NCBI GenBank assembly: GCA_014729055.1
Contig: WJKO01000814.1
Span: 1 to 31,791, forward strand
Direction of reading: 5' to 3'
DNA: 31,791 bases
From: Promethearchaeota archaeon
Lineage (GTDB): Archaea > Asgardarchaeota > Lokiarchaeia > Sigyniarchaeales > Promethearchaeaceae
Below are positions 1 to 9,000 of the stretch, piece after piece. The notes beneath the pieces are model-generated. The model was given only the letters and a program-made list of their open reading frames with translations. It searched no databases and was not told the origin of the DNA. Within the stretch, counting starts at the first letter, position 1. Each line of letters begins with the position of its first letter. The position numbers were made by a program, and so were the translations under genes.

Positions 1-141
1 AAGTGCTAACAGTACACTTACAGTCCGATTAGAGAAACTTTGCACAAGTTAATCTAATTAAAGGTGTGCTTTGTTAGATCGACTTGTCTTGTGATCGCAA
101 GTTCTAAAAAAGAGAAAAAACAAGTGATTTTTAAAAAAAGG
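1..141. repeat. Terminal direct repeat (circular overlap), left copy
   Basis: Bases 1-141 are identical to bases 31651-31791. This is either a circular contig read past its start or a linear genome with short terminal repeats. The length of exactly 141 equals the largest default k-mer of the assembler MEGAHIT, which favours a circular molecule of 31,650 bp. No gene lies in it. It holds a near-palindrome at 89-102 (CTTGTGATCGCAAG) that could be a protein-binding site. Confidence 0.95.
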
Positions 142-181
142 TAGGCTTAAGGCTACCTTTAGTAGCTGATCAGCTACTAAA
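133..181 (-). terminator. Double-hairpin plus T-run terminator of the virion operon
   Basis: Reading the minus strand after the 102-aa gene, a perfect 24-nt palindrome (158-181, overlapping the stop codon) is followed by a second hairpin with GGTAG/CTACC arms (140-157) and then a run of seven T. It closes the long minus-strand virion operon. Confidence 0.7.
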
Positions 182-485
182 TTAAACTCGCAATAAACAT
201 TATAAAAATTATAACGAATACGATTTCAGCAAATATCACTGCTGCAAATGTGATCGCGTGTGCTTCCTCTTGCCGCTTTGTAACAAAAAAGATCATTGCT
301 GTTCCGATCATCGCCATTACTATTAGCGCAATTAATGCTGATACGCCAGTGAACTGGATCCGCAGTAAATAAATAAGCGGTGTTATAAACATTATCGCAA
401 ATGTAAAGACCATAAATAAAAATATTAAGTTTGTGTTGATCGCAGCGCTGCCGGTTCGCTTGGTTACCCCTCCCGTTTTTCTCAC
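177..485 (-). CDS. Small three-TM membrane protein, candidate coat protein
   Basis: The 102-aa product has a short basic N-terminus (MRKTGGVTKR) and three strongly hydrophobic segments at about residues 19-42, 46-67 and 78-100, separated by a charged turn near TKRQEEAH. The GTG start overlaps the stop of the ATPase gene (GTGA), with a purine-rich GGAGAGAGGGG just upstream, so translation is probably coupled. Small alpha-helical hydrophobic proteins of about this size are the coat proteins of archaeal spindle-shaped viruses. That role is inferred from size, hydropathy and context, not from a recognised motif. It is the last gene of the operon and ends in a strong terminator. Confidence 0.8.
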   Translation of the reverse strand: MRKTGGVTKRTGSAAINTNLIFLFMVFTFAIMFITPLIYLLRIQFTGVSALIALIVMAMIGTAMIFFVTKRQEEAHAITFAAVIFAEIVFVIIFIMFIASLI

Positions 486-1999
486 CCCCTCTCTCCGCTT
501 TTAAAAAAGTTAACATTGTCAGGATCTTCCCGGGGATCTAACTTCTTAGATCTCATTGGGTGATCCCATTTTGGATTGTATAAAACAGCTGTAAATTTAC
601 ACTGCTTTTTCTTTGCTAAACGATAAGCGGGTCCAAAGTCTTTATGCTGTGAAAAACTCAAACTTTTTTTTATATTAGAATAGCATTTTAAAGAATAAAG
701 ATCTCCATTTTCATCGATATAATCTGGATCATTACTTTGCCCTCCGATCTCGCCCTTGGATCCATCAAGTTCTTGGGCAAACCAACGCTCAAACAAAAAT
801 CCAGAGCGTAATTCGTTATTTCCATTGACTCCGCTCTCGCGAAACTCCTTAAGAGTCACGCTTATCTCGTGGTCCGAAACATCCGGTAAACACGCAAATA
901 TTTCTCTATAACTAAGTCCCTTAGCCCAAAAGTAGCACATTTCGGCAAGATTCTTATCAATTACCTTAAGATTTCTACGTAGAAATTCTGGGAAACTTTC
1001 AGATTCTTTAAACGTAATAGAAACCGAAATGTTTTCAGTTTCTTTAGTATCGCGCTTTCTGTCGTTTGCACGAGCGAGAAGTATAGATTCCAGATCACTC
1101 CAAAGATTTCGCTCGTCAATAAAAATATACTTATTTAGATCCTCAAGTAAATAATATCCTTTCAGCTTTTTCGTAAGCTTCGATCCTAAGAGTTCTTTAT
1201 CAGAATACTTATCTTCTATCTCTTTAATTAATTTAGACATATATTTTAGTTCTTGAATCTTTCTCTCTTTATCTGTGTCAAGCGACCGATCCGACATATT
1301 CCGGGAGATTTTATCAGTAAACCAACTGCACCATTTGCGTTTATCCCCTATTAGCTTTCCTTTTACTGTTAAATCAAATGAATTTGCAAATATATATGCC
1401 TTGGATTTTGGTAATGTGTGCAGTTTATCTGCTAATTCCTTTATAAAACTTTCACGCGCATCTTCTAAAAAGAATAGAGGTAAGCGGCCTAAGATTATTA
1501 TCTCTGCTTTATCTCGTAGATCCTTAATCAAACCATCAGTTTGTGCATTTCCAATTACAATCACTTTCTTATGACTCGTAAATGCTAATGCCTCTCCTAC
1601 TTTGCGAGAGAACTTCGTTAAAGCACGTTTGCCACTTAACGATACTAAACTTTCATCAAAATAGATAATGCTATTATTAGGGATATTTGCGATCTGGTCA
1701 GTAGAAACAACTCGATTAGGAAATTCCTTAGAAATTTCTTCCTCGAGTACCTCGGCGTCGAGCAGATAAAGCATCCTATCTTTATTATTTGCCATTAGCT
1801 TGTCAATCGCCGCCATGCTCAACAGAGTTTTACCCCATCGTTTCTGACCAATACATAACTGTGAAAAACTCGCGTCTGGATGATCTTGATTCTTAAGAAA
1901 ATCGAAATATTTCTGGGTTACATCAGGATAACATAATGACTTTTTTTTACCCCAGTGATCGTTTCTGATTTGCTTTAGCAGCCCTTTTAATCCCATCAT
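482..1999 (-). CDS. P-loop packaging-type ATPase fused to HTH and PD-(D/E)XK-like nuclease
   Basis: The 505-aa product has Walker A GQKRWGKT at residues 51-58, Walker B IIYFDES near 111-117 and a sensor-like IVIGNAQTD near 147-155. This resembles the Zot/HerA-type ATPases that package or pump DNA in filamentous and archaeal viruses. Residues about 351-392 look like a helix-turn-helix (YREIFACLPDVSDHEISVTL). The C-terminal 100 residues carry E404, P425-D426 and S436-L-K438, a plausible PD-(D/E)XK nuclease core in which Ser replaces the usual acid. ATPase plus nuclease on one chain matches the job of a terminase large subunit without being one. The ATG start has GGAGG 7 nt upstream and overlaps the end of the 158-aa gene. 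Function is inferred. Confidence 0.85.
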   Translation of the reverse strand: MMGLKGLLKQIRNDHWGKKKSLCYPDVTQKYFDFLKNQDHPDASFSQLCIGQKRWGKTLLSMAAIDKLMANNKDRMLYLLDAEVLEEEISKEFPNRVVSTDQIANIPNNSIIYFDESLVSLSGKRALTKFSRKVGEALAFTSHKKVIVIGNAQTDGLIKDLRDKAEIIILGRLPLFFLEDARESFIKELADKLHTLPKSKAYIFANSFDLTVKGKLIGDKRKWCSWFTDKISRNMSDRSLDTDKERKIQELKYMSKLIKEIEDKYSDKELLGSKLTKKLKGYYLLEDLNKYIFIDERNLWSDLESILLARANDRKRDTKETENISVSITFKESESFPEFLRRNLKVIDKNLAEMCYFWAKGLSYREIFACLPDVSDHEISVTLKEFRESGVNGNNELRSGFLFERWFAQELDGSKGEIGGQSNDPDYIDENGDLYSLKCYSNIKKSLSFSQHKDFGPAYRLAKKKQCKFTAVLYNPKWDHPMRSKKLDPREDPDNVNFFKSGERG

Positions 2000-2472
2000 T
2001 TCTTATCCTCCCCTATGTTTTGCATCTTGGATCCTAAGCTCTTTATAGAATTGCTTAAAGTTTCGGGAATGCTGGTCATGTTGGGTAGTAAATTAACTTT
2101 TTTCATTCCCTCAATTGATTCCATTAGAATTGTTAACTGATAAAGCCCCCAGTGTTCCCCGGCTGCGAAGTTTAGCGCCTGTCGAATTTTAGCAAGATCT
2201 TTTTTGATCAACCTGGGCTTTGGATGTTTATATTTTGATAAATGCTTTTCTAAGATATTGCACATATCAACGAGTCGCTTTCTTGCGACTGGATCAGCAC
2301 TAAGAGAGCCAATACTTCTAAGCGTAGTGCCTAATGAGACTGCTTTGTCCTTAAATTCGTTTCCGATTTCTTGTGTCTCCTCTAAACCCTTTTCAAGAGT
2401 CTCAACTAATTTAAGTAATAAAACAGTTGCAGACATATCTCGTGACGCTTGTAATTCTTCTTTATTCCCCAT
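1996..2472 (-). CDS. Helical protein of unknown function next to the packaging ATPase
   Basis: The 158-aa soluble product was not recognised. It is rich in Leu, Lys and Glu with predicted long helices (residues 15-45 and 60-110), a basic patch KYKHPKPRLIKKD in the middle and no membrane segment. The start follows AGGGG. Its stop overlaps the ATG of the ATPase gene by four bases, so the two are translationally coupled. A partner of the ATPase, such as a DNA-recognition or adaptor subunit, is a reasonable guess from position only. Confidence 0.8.
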   Translation of the reverse strand: MGNKEELQASRDMSATVLLLKLVETLEKGLEETQEIGNEFKDKAVSLGTTLRSIGSLSADPVARKRLVDMCNILEKHLSKYKHPKPRLIKKDLAKIRQALNFAAGEHWGLYQLTILMESIEGMKKVNLLPNMTSIPETLSNSIKSLGSKMQNIGEDKK

Positions 2473-2482
2473 TTTTTAACCC

Positions 2483-3520
2483 CTATAGAAATGCAAATAC
2501 TAATGCGATAAGAATTATTATTACTATTAAGATCGCAACACCCCATTTCTTTCCAATATTAAGCGTGTTTTTTCGCTCATAATAGTTAGAATCAAAGTAG
2601 TCGTCTCTAACTATTTCCCAAAACTGCTCGGATTCCTGATATAGTTCTTCGAATCCTGCCGCTCGGCGCCTCCATTTGTCTTCTGTTAGTCTGAGTTGCT
2701 CTGTCTTAGCTTCATAAAAATCAATTATGTTTCGCAAGCTCCGTATTACATTCATGCTTTTCTCGATATATGGATCCTTACTATTCTGGATTTTTTGCAG
2801 TCGAGCTTTTAGTTCTAACGTATCGCTTTCGGTCCACGCGACTGTAACTAAAGGTCTCGTATCTGTTAACCATGCCTCAATATTTAACGCGCATTTTGCA
2901 GCACGAGCCTTCGCTGAATACCCTTCGACTATTAAATCAATTCTTGATGGGTTAAATTCTATCCAAAAGGGGTAAGTTGTAATAAATATCGCCTTTTTAA
3001 ATAAATGCTTTTCTGTATCAGAAAATTTCGTGTCTTCAGATAATTTTACTAAGTAGAAATAGACACCCTTTAGCTCAGTTTTCTTCTTTTCTTTTGCAAG
3101 AGCTACTATTTCTTTGTCTTTTCCCGTCAGTTTTTTATTCTCTTTTTCAGATTCAGAATCTTTTTTATCCCAAAGTTCTAAAAAAGCTTTAGCTTCGTTT
3201 ATTAATTCTTTCTGTGATTCTTGCTTTGTTCCGAGAGTATAATCCATTAACTTAGCAGTCTCGACACCCCAAAGCATTTCTTCTGAATAATCCAAGTCTC
3301 TAATTGTCCAGGAGTCTAACCAGAGAACCCCGTCTATCATTTCTCTTTTATTTAATATAATCTGTGTTCTAACGTAGAATAGAACTGCAAAATAGATTAT
3401 ACCGCCTACTATAACATATATTAGATATTCGCTAAAGATCATTCCTAACATCATTAGCGGAAACATTGAATATGTCATTAGCATAGTCCAAAGATTTTCC
3501 CCTTTCCACATATCTCCCAT
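2483..3520 (-). CDS. Membrane protein with large cytoplasmic or internal domain
   Basis: The 345-aa product has two adjacent hydrophobic segments near the N-terminus (about residues 10-50), a long charged middle (50-320, with Lys/Glu-rich coiled-coil-like stretches around 120-150 and 235-300) and one C-terminal TM segment (about 325-345). No family motif was recognised. The start has a GAGGGATT binding site that overlaps the stop of the 82-aa gene upstream. Its place between small virion-like membrane proteins and the ATPase suggests a structural or assembly role at the membrane; this is inference. Confidence 0.8.
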   Translation of the reverse strand: MGDMWKGENLWTMLMTYSMFPLMMLGMIFSEYLIYVIVGGIIYFAVLFYVRTQIILNKREMIDGVLWLDSWTIRDLDYSEEMLWGVETAKLMDYTLGTKQESQKELINEAKAFLELWDKKDSESEKENKKLTGKDKEIVALAKEKKKTELKGVYFYLVKLSEDTKFSDTEKHLFKKAIFITTYPFWIEFNPSRIDLIVEGYSAKARAAKCALNIEAWLTDTRPLVTVAWTESDTLELKARLQKIQNSKDPYIEKSMNVIRSLRNIIDFYEAKTEQLRLTEDKWRRRAAGFEELYQESEQFWEIVRDDYFDSNYYERKNTLNIGKKWGVAILIVIIILIALVFAFL

Positions 3521-3521
3521 T

Positions 3522-3770
3522 TTAATCCCTCTTATATTTCATACCTAATAAGATTGACAGAACTCCCCAAAGAGCCATCCCCAGTACCCAGACCGTCTTT
3601 TGCACGTCGATCGGGATAATGTCAAATACGTATATTATGTTTGGAACATAAACGTAAACTACACCGGATAAGATCCCCAAAAACAGTGCATAGAAAATCG
3701 TAAATAGTATTAAATTCGAAGCTTCTATCTTATCGATTCTGCCTTTGCTTTTTTTCTTTACTTTTCCCAT
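3522..3770 (-). CDS. Two-TM virion-like membrane protein with Lys-rich N-terminus
   Basis: The 82-aa product starts MGKVKKKSKGRIDK and then has two hydrophobic segments at about residues 19-44 and 57-78, ending MKYKRD. The basic N-terminus closely matches those of the neighbours at 3777, 4425, 5431 and 9706, although the membrane parts differ. GGAGGG lies upstream, inside the stop region of the 142-aa gene. Size and hydropathy make it a second candidate for the coat or membrane protein of the particle. No known family was recognised. Confidence 0.8.
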   Translation of the reverse strand: MGKVKKKSKGRIDKIEASNLILFTIFYALFLGILSGVVYVYVPNIIYVFDIIPIDVQKTVWVLGMALWGVLSILLGMKYKRD

Positions 3771-3776
3771 ATTTTT

Positions 3777-4205
3777 CTACCCTCCGAATGTTGCTTTATC
3801 TGCAAAATAATCACATGTAAAAAATAACATCATCTTAAGAATTACCCAAATGAATAGTATTTCCAAGAACTCGAACTCATCCCAGATATATGTTAGAAAA
3901 CCTATCCAGATTAACAGGCCGTAGAATAGATCAATTAAAATAGTTCTAAGATAGTAATTTAAGGGTTTCACTAATTGTGAATATACCCGGGTAATCAGTC
4001 TTGCAACCCAGGATCCAATCATACCTGTTATAACTGCTACAAGAATTATAATTCCTAACTGTGATAGATCTTTCTCTAAGTCCACAATATAGAGTAAATA
4101 TGCGGCAACCATAAAGATCCCAGATAGAGCTGCATTAAGCAGCCCATATGTAGTTTCGTTTTTATATACAACTCTACTCTTGCTTGCTTTCTGAACTTTC
4201 GTCAT
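3777..4205 (-). CDS. Four-TM membrane protein with Lys-rich N-terminus
   Basis: The 142-aa product begins MTKVQKASKSRVVYKNE, the same basic tag as its neighbours. About four hydrophobic segments follow, near residues 19-43, 49-71, 89-109 and 113-132. The ATG overlaps the TGA of the basic-protein gene (ATGA), so the two are coupled. No catalytic motif is visible. It is probably a structural membrane component of the virion or of the assembly site; function is inferred from context. Confidence 0.8.
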   Translation of the reverse strand: MTKVQKASKSRVVYKNETTYGLLNAALSGIFMVAAYLLYIVDLEKDLSQLGIIILVAVITGMIGSWVARLITRVYSQLVKPLNYYLRTILIDLFYGLLIWIGFLTYIWDEFEFLEILFIWVILKMMLFFTCDYFADKATFGG

Positions 4206-4423
4206 TTCTTTTTTCTCCTCCTTGCTTGTTTTCGAGTTCCTCCACGCCTTTTAATTTGCTTTTTAGTCGAGCGGGAATAGCGCTTATGTCTCTTATTTCT
4301 AACAGCTTTACTGGTTTTAGCCCAGTGGCCCTTAATCCAGTGGCGTTTTCGTCTGTGGGCTTTGGATGTTTTTACGTTAACCTTTTTTTTCGTTCTTTTC
4401 TTTCTTTTCTTTTTTTTTGCCAT
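4202..4423 (-). CDS. Protamine-like, extremely basic DNA-binding protein
   Basis: The 73-aa product contains no Asp or Glu, and more than half its residues are Lys or Arg, with several His, Trp and Ser/Thr (for example KKKKRKKRTKKK and RRGGTRKQARRRKKK). I chose the second in-frame ATG (MAKKKK), which lies just after the stop of the 76-aa gene, over the one five codons upstream inside that gene. Such composition fits a DNA-condensing internal virion protein, in the role of the basic VP2 protein of SSV1, though no sequence homology is claimed. Its place between virion-like membrane genes supports this. Confidence 0.85.
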   Translation of the reverse strand: MAKKKKRKKRTKKKVNVKTSKAHRRKRHWIKGHWAKTSKAVRNKRHKRYSRSTKKQIKRRGGTRKQARRRKKK

Positions 4424-4424
4424 T

Positions 4425-4655
4425 TTAATCAGCTTCATATTTTGGAAAGATTCCTTTGACAGACCAGCCTAGCCACATTGCAATAATAACAGCAATTATT
4501 CCTTCCTGAACCCAAGTAGGAATATCTGTTTTACTAAACCAATAATAGATTAACGCGGTCGGCACCCCTAATATTATTATTGTCCAAATTAACCATTGTA
4601 TAAATTCGACTGCTTCAAAACCTTTTTTCCCTTTCTTTTTCTTCACTTTTCCCAA
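4425..4655 (-). CDS. Two-TM virion-like membrane protein with Lys-rich N-terminus
   Basis: The 76-aa product starts MGKVKKKKGKKGFEA, almost the same as the 82-aa protein, followed by hydrophobic segments at about residues 19-43 and 49-69 and a short charged tail. The start is TTG with GGGAGTTG about 9 nt upstream; no ATG fits. Together with the 82-aa and 142-aa proteins it makes a set of small hydrophobic proteins sharing a tag but not the rest. A virion membrane or coat role is inferred. Confidence 0.8.
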   Translation of the reverse strand: MGKVKKKKGKKGFEAVEFIQWLIWTIIILGVPTALIYYWFSKTDIPTWVQEGIIAVIIAMWLGWSVKGIFPKYEAD

Positions 4656-4658
4656 TCT

Positions 4659-5195
4659 TTACAACTCCCAATTTGAATACGCATAATTTTTATTGCTTTT
4701 TTTGCGTGAAAGCAAATATAACACGATAGAGAATATTAGCGCATAGGTCACCAGACTTATAATCCATAATAGCGTAACATTTGACAGAAAATAAATTGAA
4801 AAATAAGCTAGGATAATTGGAATCGCAATTATCTTTTCTAAAATATTTAGATCTTGAGTTATTTCAGGATATCGTAAGATAATTGCAATATAACAGATTA
4901 GGATCCAGAGAAATAAATTAACAATAAATCCAATTAGTGCAGCCCATAGCGAATATTTTCTGATTATTTTATTGCTGCTTAACAAACTGCTTATTATACT
5001 AATTATTGCAGATAATAAGAACCCTCCAAGAATTATTCCTGTAAGTAAATAGTCATTGGATCCAGATCTATCTATAATTAGATCTTTTAGCAACTGAGCC
5101 CAGATGACCTCAAACATTAGGAACAAGAGCACTCCTATAAATGTTATATTAAGAGCAATTCGGAATACTACTTTATAGGTAATTCTTTCTTGCAT
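4659..5195 (-). CDS. Polytopic membrane protein, about five TM segments
   Basis: The 178-aa product is almost entirely hydrophobic, with segments near residues 10-32, 46-70, 78-108, 118-138 and 140-163, and a short charged tail (SRKKSNKNYAYSNWEL). It lacks the Lys-rich N-terminal tag of its neighbours (it starts MQERITYKVVFRI). Its start lies inside the C-terminal end of a possible 46-aa reading frame (5168-5308). No family was recognised. Confidence 0.75.
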   Translation of the reverse strand: MQERITYKVVFRIALNITFIGVLLFLMFEVIWAQLLKDLIIDRSGSNDYLLTGIILGGFLLSAIISIISSLLSSNKIIRKYSLWAALIGFIVNLFLWILICYIAIILRYPEITQDLNILEKIIAIPIILAYFSIYFLSNVTLLWIISLVTYALIFSIVLYLLSRKKSNKNYAYSNWEL

Positions 5196-5308
5196 TTACT
5201 TTCTCTCCGTTTTCTTTTTTCTATTAATTTTTCCAATGATTTATAAAATCCTGGAATTTCTTCTATATTTTTTAGGTCGTCAGACCTATACGATGCTACT
5301 GCTGTCAT
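5168..5308 (-). CDS. Possible 46-aa hydrophilic microprotein
   Basis: The minus-strand frame from ATG at 5308 to TAG at 5168 encodes a 46-aa charged peptide (MTAVASYRSDDLKNIEE...). GGAG lies 7 nt before the ATG. It follows the 36-aa frame with a 15-base gap and overlaps the start of the 178-aa gene by 28 bases in another frame. Two of the three TAGGTC palindromes lie in or next to it. It may be a real coupled gene or a chance frame in a regulatory stretch; nothing in it was recognised. Confidence 0.4.
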   Translation of the reverse strand: MTAVASYRSDDLKNIEEIPGFYKSLEKLIEKRKRRESKCKKELPIK

Positions 5309-5387
5309 CTTAAGTCTCCAGACCTATACTCCAATAACTACAGGATCTAATCCCAGCACTATAATAATATAGGTCGCCAGACCTATA
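5273..5387. repeat. Three TAGGTC..GACCTA palindromes
   Basis: An 18-base element with TAGGTC and GACCTA arms around a 4-base spacer, then TA, occurs at 5273-5290, 5311-5328 (first arm TAAGTC) and 5370-5387. Spacings are 38 and 59 bases. The copies overlap two tiny reading frames between the protease and 178-aa genes. They look like repeated protein-binding sites (operator, or iteron-like), embedded in an otherwise tightly packed operon. Confidence 0.7.
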
Positions 5388-5434
5388 CCCACGATTATCC
5401 CGATAGTTTTCAAAATTTTTTCTATTTTTTTCAT
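5324..5434 (-). CDS. 36-aa single-TM microprotein coupled to the protease gene
   Basis: The ATG (5432-5434) overlaps the TGA of the CPBP protease gene as ATGA, the classic sign of coupled translation. The product has a basic N-terminus (MKKIEKILK) and one TM segment (TIGIIVGIGLATYIIIVLGL), ending at a TAG inside the second TAGGTC palindrome. Basic N-terminus plus one TM matches the style of the surrounding virion-like proteins. It is shorter than usual gene-calling limits and would be missed by standard annotation. Confidence 0.6.
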   Translation of the reverse strand: MKKIEKILKTIGIIVGIGLATYIIIVLGLDPVVIGV

Positions 5435-6087
5435 AATGTCACCAACCAGTTTCCTGTTGCGATAATATTTAGTATAAAATGGGCTAAGATCGGCACCGTA
5501 ATATCATCAGTAAGAATATAAGCAATCCCGAATACACATCCTCCGAGAAATACTCCCACTAAAAGCCCTATGTTCCCATAATAATTCTGATGAAATGCTG
5601 CAAATCCAACTGCAGCAATTAAAACTGCGATTAATTTTGTTGTTAATTTTTTCTCCTGGTCAAACATTAGGAGCAAATTTATCAAAAATAATCGAAAGAA
5701 TAATTCTTCACACACACTCGAAAAGACATAATAAAGTGCTTGCTCTGTGTTTGTTATAGTTAATACGTATTGACTAAGAACCTGAGTTACCATTGCGCCA
5801 ACCAGCGTAATCATCGCGAAGAACCCCGTGTTTATGTTAAAATCGCGGAATCTAAAATTGAAATCAGATCTAATCGCCATGGTTCCGATTAGACCCATTA
5901 GACCCATTAAGGACTGTGCTAACGCATATCTGCCCCAGTCCCCTTCGAATCCTAAGCCTGCGTAATGACGGATCCCAAGATAACCCATTATTCCAATAGC
6001 AATTATGCTTAGAGTAATGGATACTTTTGTGTGGATCCCTTGATTATTGTATTCTCTCTTTACTTTAGATGCTTTTTTTACAGACAT
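5431..6087 (-). CDS. CPBP (CAAX/Abi) family intramembrane protease
   Basis: The 218-aa polytopic membrane protein has the family motifs in order: EELFFR (E127-R132), FAAFH (F162-H166) and HFILN (H203-N207). These are the glutamate and histidine ligands and active-site residues of the Rce1/CPBP intramembrane proteases, so the enzyme looks intact. The N-terminus MSVKKASKVKRE is the same Lys-rich tag seen on the virion-like proteins next to it. The start overlaps the stop of the spike gene (TAATG). Family members process prenylated proteins, act in bacteriocin immunity or cleave membrane proteins. Here maturation of a virion or host membrane protein is an inference. Confidence 0.9.
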   Translation of the reverse strand: MSVKKASKVKREYNNQGIHTKVSITLSIIAIGIMGYLGIRHYAGLGFEGDWGRYALAQSLMGLMGLIGTMAIRSDFNFRFRDFNINTGFFAMITLVGAMVTQVLSQYVLTITNTEQALYYVFSSVCEELFFRLFLINLLLMFDQEKKLTTKLIAVLIAAVGFAAFHQNYYGNIGLLVGVFLGGCVFGIAYILTDDITVPILAHFILNIIATGNWLVTL

Positions 6088-9000
6088 TAGTATAAACCCC
6101 TCTCGTCTCTTATTTTGCGGTTGGATTTACGTTTACGAGCCTTAGGTTCCCAACCAGAACGCTTTGCTTTAAAATACAACACTTCTATAATTGCAATTAC
6201 GATTAATGCTGCAAGACCAAAATAAAACCAATCGTTTGCAGTAAGATCTATAACATCAGGTGTCTCCGGCACATTTTCAGAATAAAATCCTATGTCCACA
6301 GTGGTTTCGTTTAAATCTTCCCACTCGTCTAAATATTCCTCGTCTTCCAGCGAATAAACCCGATATTCTACATTACTCGAAGGCAGATATCTGTTTAGTT
6401 TATCTAAAGCATTCATTTGTAATGTTTCTATTTCTGCATTGTATCTTAGCATTAACTCAACGCTTTTGTTTCGATATTCGTTAATAAACGTGTAGTAATC
6501 TATGCTGTCGTTTAGATAATCTACGCTAAATTGTGTAGCATTATCCCAATCTAAAAAATCGCTAAACATTGAATACTGATAAATATGCGTTAGATACTCA
6601 TTCTGTGTTAATATTAACGTCAGATTGCCGCTTATCGTGTTATTGATCGAAGTTAATTCTGCTTCTAAGCTATTTATTGCAGTATAAATCGAATTATTAA
6701 CTAAATAAATACTCGAATTTAGACTTGCGAAACTCGTATTAATATTGTTCCCGAGTGCTGTAAATTGGTTCTGACAATAAACGTAAAGTGTTGTAATATT
6801 GTTCCCGATTGCGTTAATTGTTGTATTTTGTGAAAGCAATAAATTTCCTAACGTGGAGTTTACGTTGCTTAGATTTATATCAACATTTACGATTGACGAA
6901 TTAATCTGCGATTGCGTATTCGTAATGTTAATTTCTACGTTCGTAATCTGATTGCCCAGCGTTGTGTTTACGTTGTTTATATTCGAGATCACATTTGCGA
7001 GCGTATTGCTTGAACTCAACAGCAATACATCATCCCCGTTTAGCGTATAAGAGTAATCTACAGTGGATCCATTGTTCCATTCAACTTCTATTTTATAATA
7101 TCCCTGTGCAAGATCAAAATTTATGATCTCGTGCGGTCCTATATATTCGGACCAGAACTGCTCTGAATCATGATATATTGGATCCCTGCTAACATTAATG
7201 TGATGAAATTGCTCCAGGTAGTTACATATTTTTAAACTGTATAAATTAATCTGTGCATTGATCCAATTCTCATCCCGTGAGACCGTGTGACTTACGTTCT
7301 TTACCGAGATCCCATAGCGATCTTTAATTTCTATACTAACATTATCTCCTATCTCTCTGTAGAACTGCGGAGAATAAATAATAGAGTTATTAATATATAC
7401 TTTATAATTTGAGAATTCCAAATAATTATTTTCTTGGTCCGCAATGCTAATAAAACAACTAATTACGTTAGCAGGTGTATAACTATAACTCGTTTGATTT
7501 GCAAGCGTGTCGTTTTCTAAATCATTGCTATAAAGATCTTGCACGTAAACATACGAAAAATTATAAAGCGAATCGCTAATGTTTGTAATTACGTAAGAGT
7601 AAGGATTAACAATCGTGCTGTAAACATGCGGGCTGTAATACGTTACGTTATACGTTTCTGAAGAGATTACTATAAAATCGCTAACATTAAGCAGAATCTT
7701 ATCGAAAATTATCTCGAAATTGCTTTCGTTTTCTGCATAAATCGAGATATTAAATAACATCGATTCTGTAAAATATAGCGACTCGTATCGGTCTTCTGCG
7801 TGTTCTAATTCGATTAATGTAGTGCTGCTATTGCTGCTTATCTCTTCTGATTCGCTGCTGTAATCGTTGTAGATGCTTGTTTCTATAGATGTGCTGATAT
7901 TGCTATAATAACTATAATTTAGATTAAAATTATAGAGTCTGTTATAGTCTAAATCGCTCGCATCGAACTGCATTGTAGTGTTTGCGATATACGATTGTTT
8001 GTAGATGTTATTATATGTCGTATAATCATCCCACGAGCAGCCGATTGCATCGATATAAGCGTTATCGCGTTTATATCGACCACGTATACAGAATCCGGTG
8101 AAATTTGTAGCATCTCCATCGATAAAATTCGAATCATCAAGTTCAAGAACTTGATTAATATAAAGGTCTTGAGTGTCTGTAGCACAATCGAAAGTTATTC
8201 TTATATGTATCCATTGATTTTCAGTGAACGTGGTTAGCATTGTCCAAGACCCACCCTCATGATATTGTATATCACCATCAGTGAAGGTAATTAGTGTCCC
8301 ACGCTTGTTGGGAGATGATGATTTATTTAAATACATTAAAAACCACCGGCAATTACCTAAATTTAACCAAAATTCGATCGATCCTTCTGAAACTGCACTA
8401 CTGAATTCAAATTCTGTATTGTAGTATGCAGAATCAGAGTCTGCATCAAAATAAGCAGGATAGTAATGTCCATCCTGCTCCTCTACAATATCGATTGACC
8501 CAATTGAATTATATTCTGTCCAATTTTCTGGGGCACAAGGATATGTATCTTTAAACTTCTCAACTCCTGCCGCCCATTGGTAGTCTCCATCATCAATTGT
8601 CTTGTTAATATACTCTGGGGTCAATTTTAGACATTCTGCATTGTTACTTTCTAAAACGCTGTAATCGCTGCTGTTCTTAGTTCCCGAATTTACAGTTACA
8701 GTCTCGGGCGTCTTTTGAACGCTGTTTATCTCATATTCTTGTTCTGTAACGTTGCTACTAAGCAACTGTCTTTCAGCAGAATAGAGAGAAGCGTTCACGG
8801 GTTCACCCGCATTATTTGCGATCTTAAGCGAATTAATCGTAATTGTTCTATACGTCGTAAATAGAACATCGTTTGTGTCCTCGTATATTAGATCACTTGT
8901 TTCTTTATCGTATATTCTTAAACGATAATAACAGAAACTAAGAGTTAAGTCTCGCAGATCTTGCTCAAACCAATCCCAATACCAGCCGTCAGTTCCCTCA

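Noticed and set aside
5273..5387. CRISPR array
   Set aside because: There are only three short palindromes with unequal spacing, and no Cas genes in the window.
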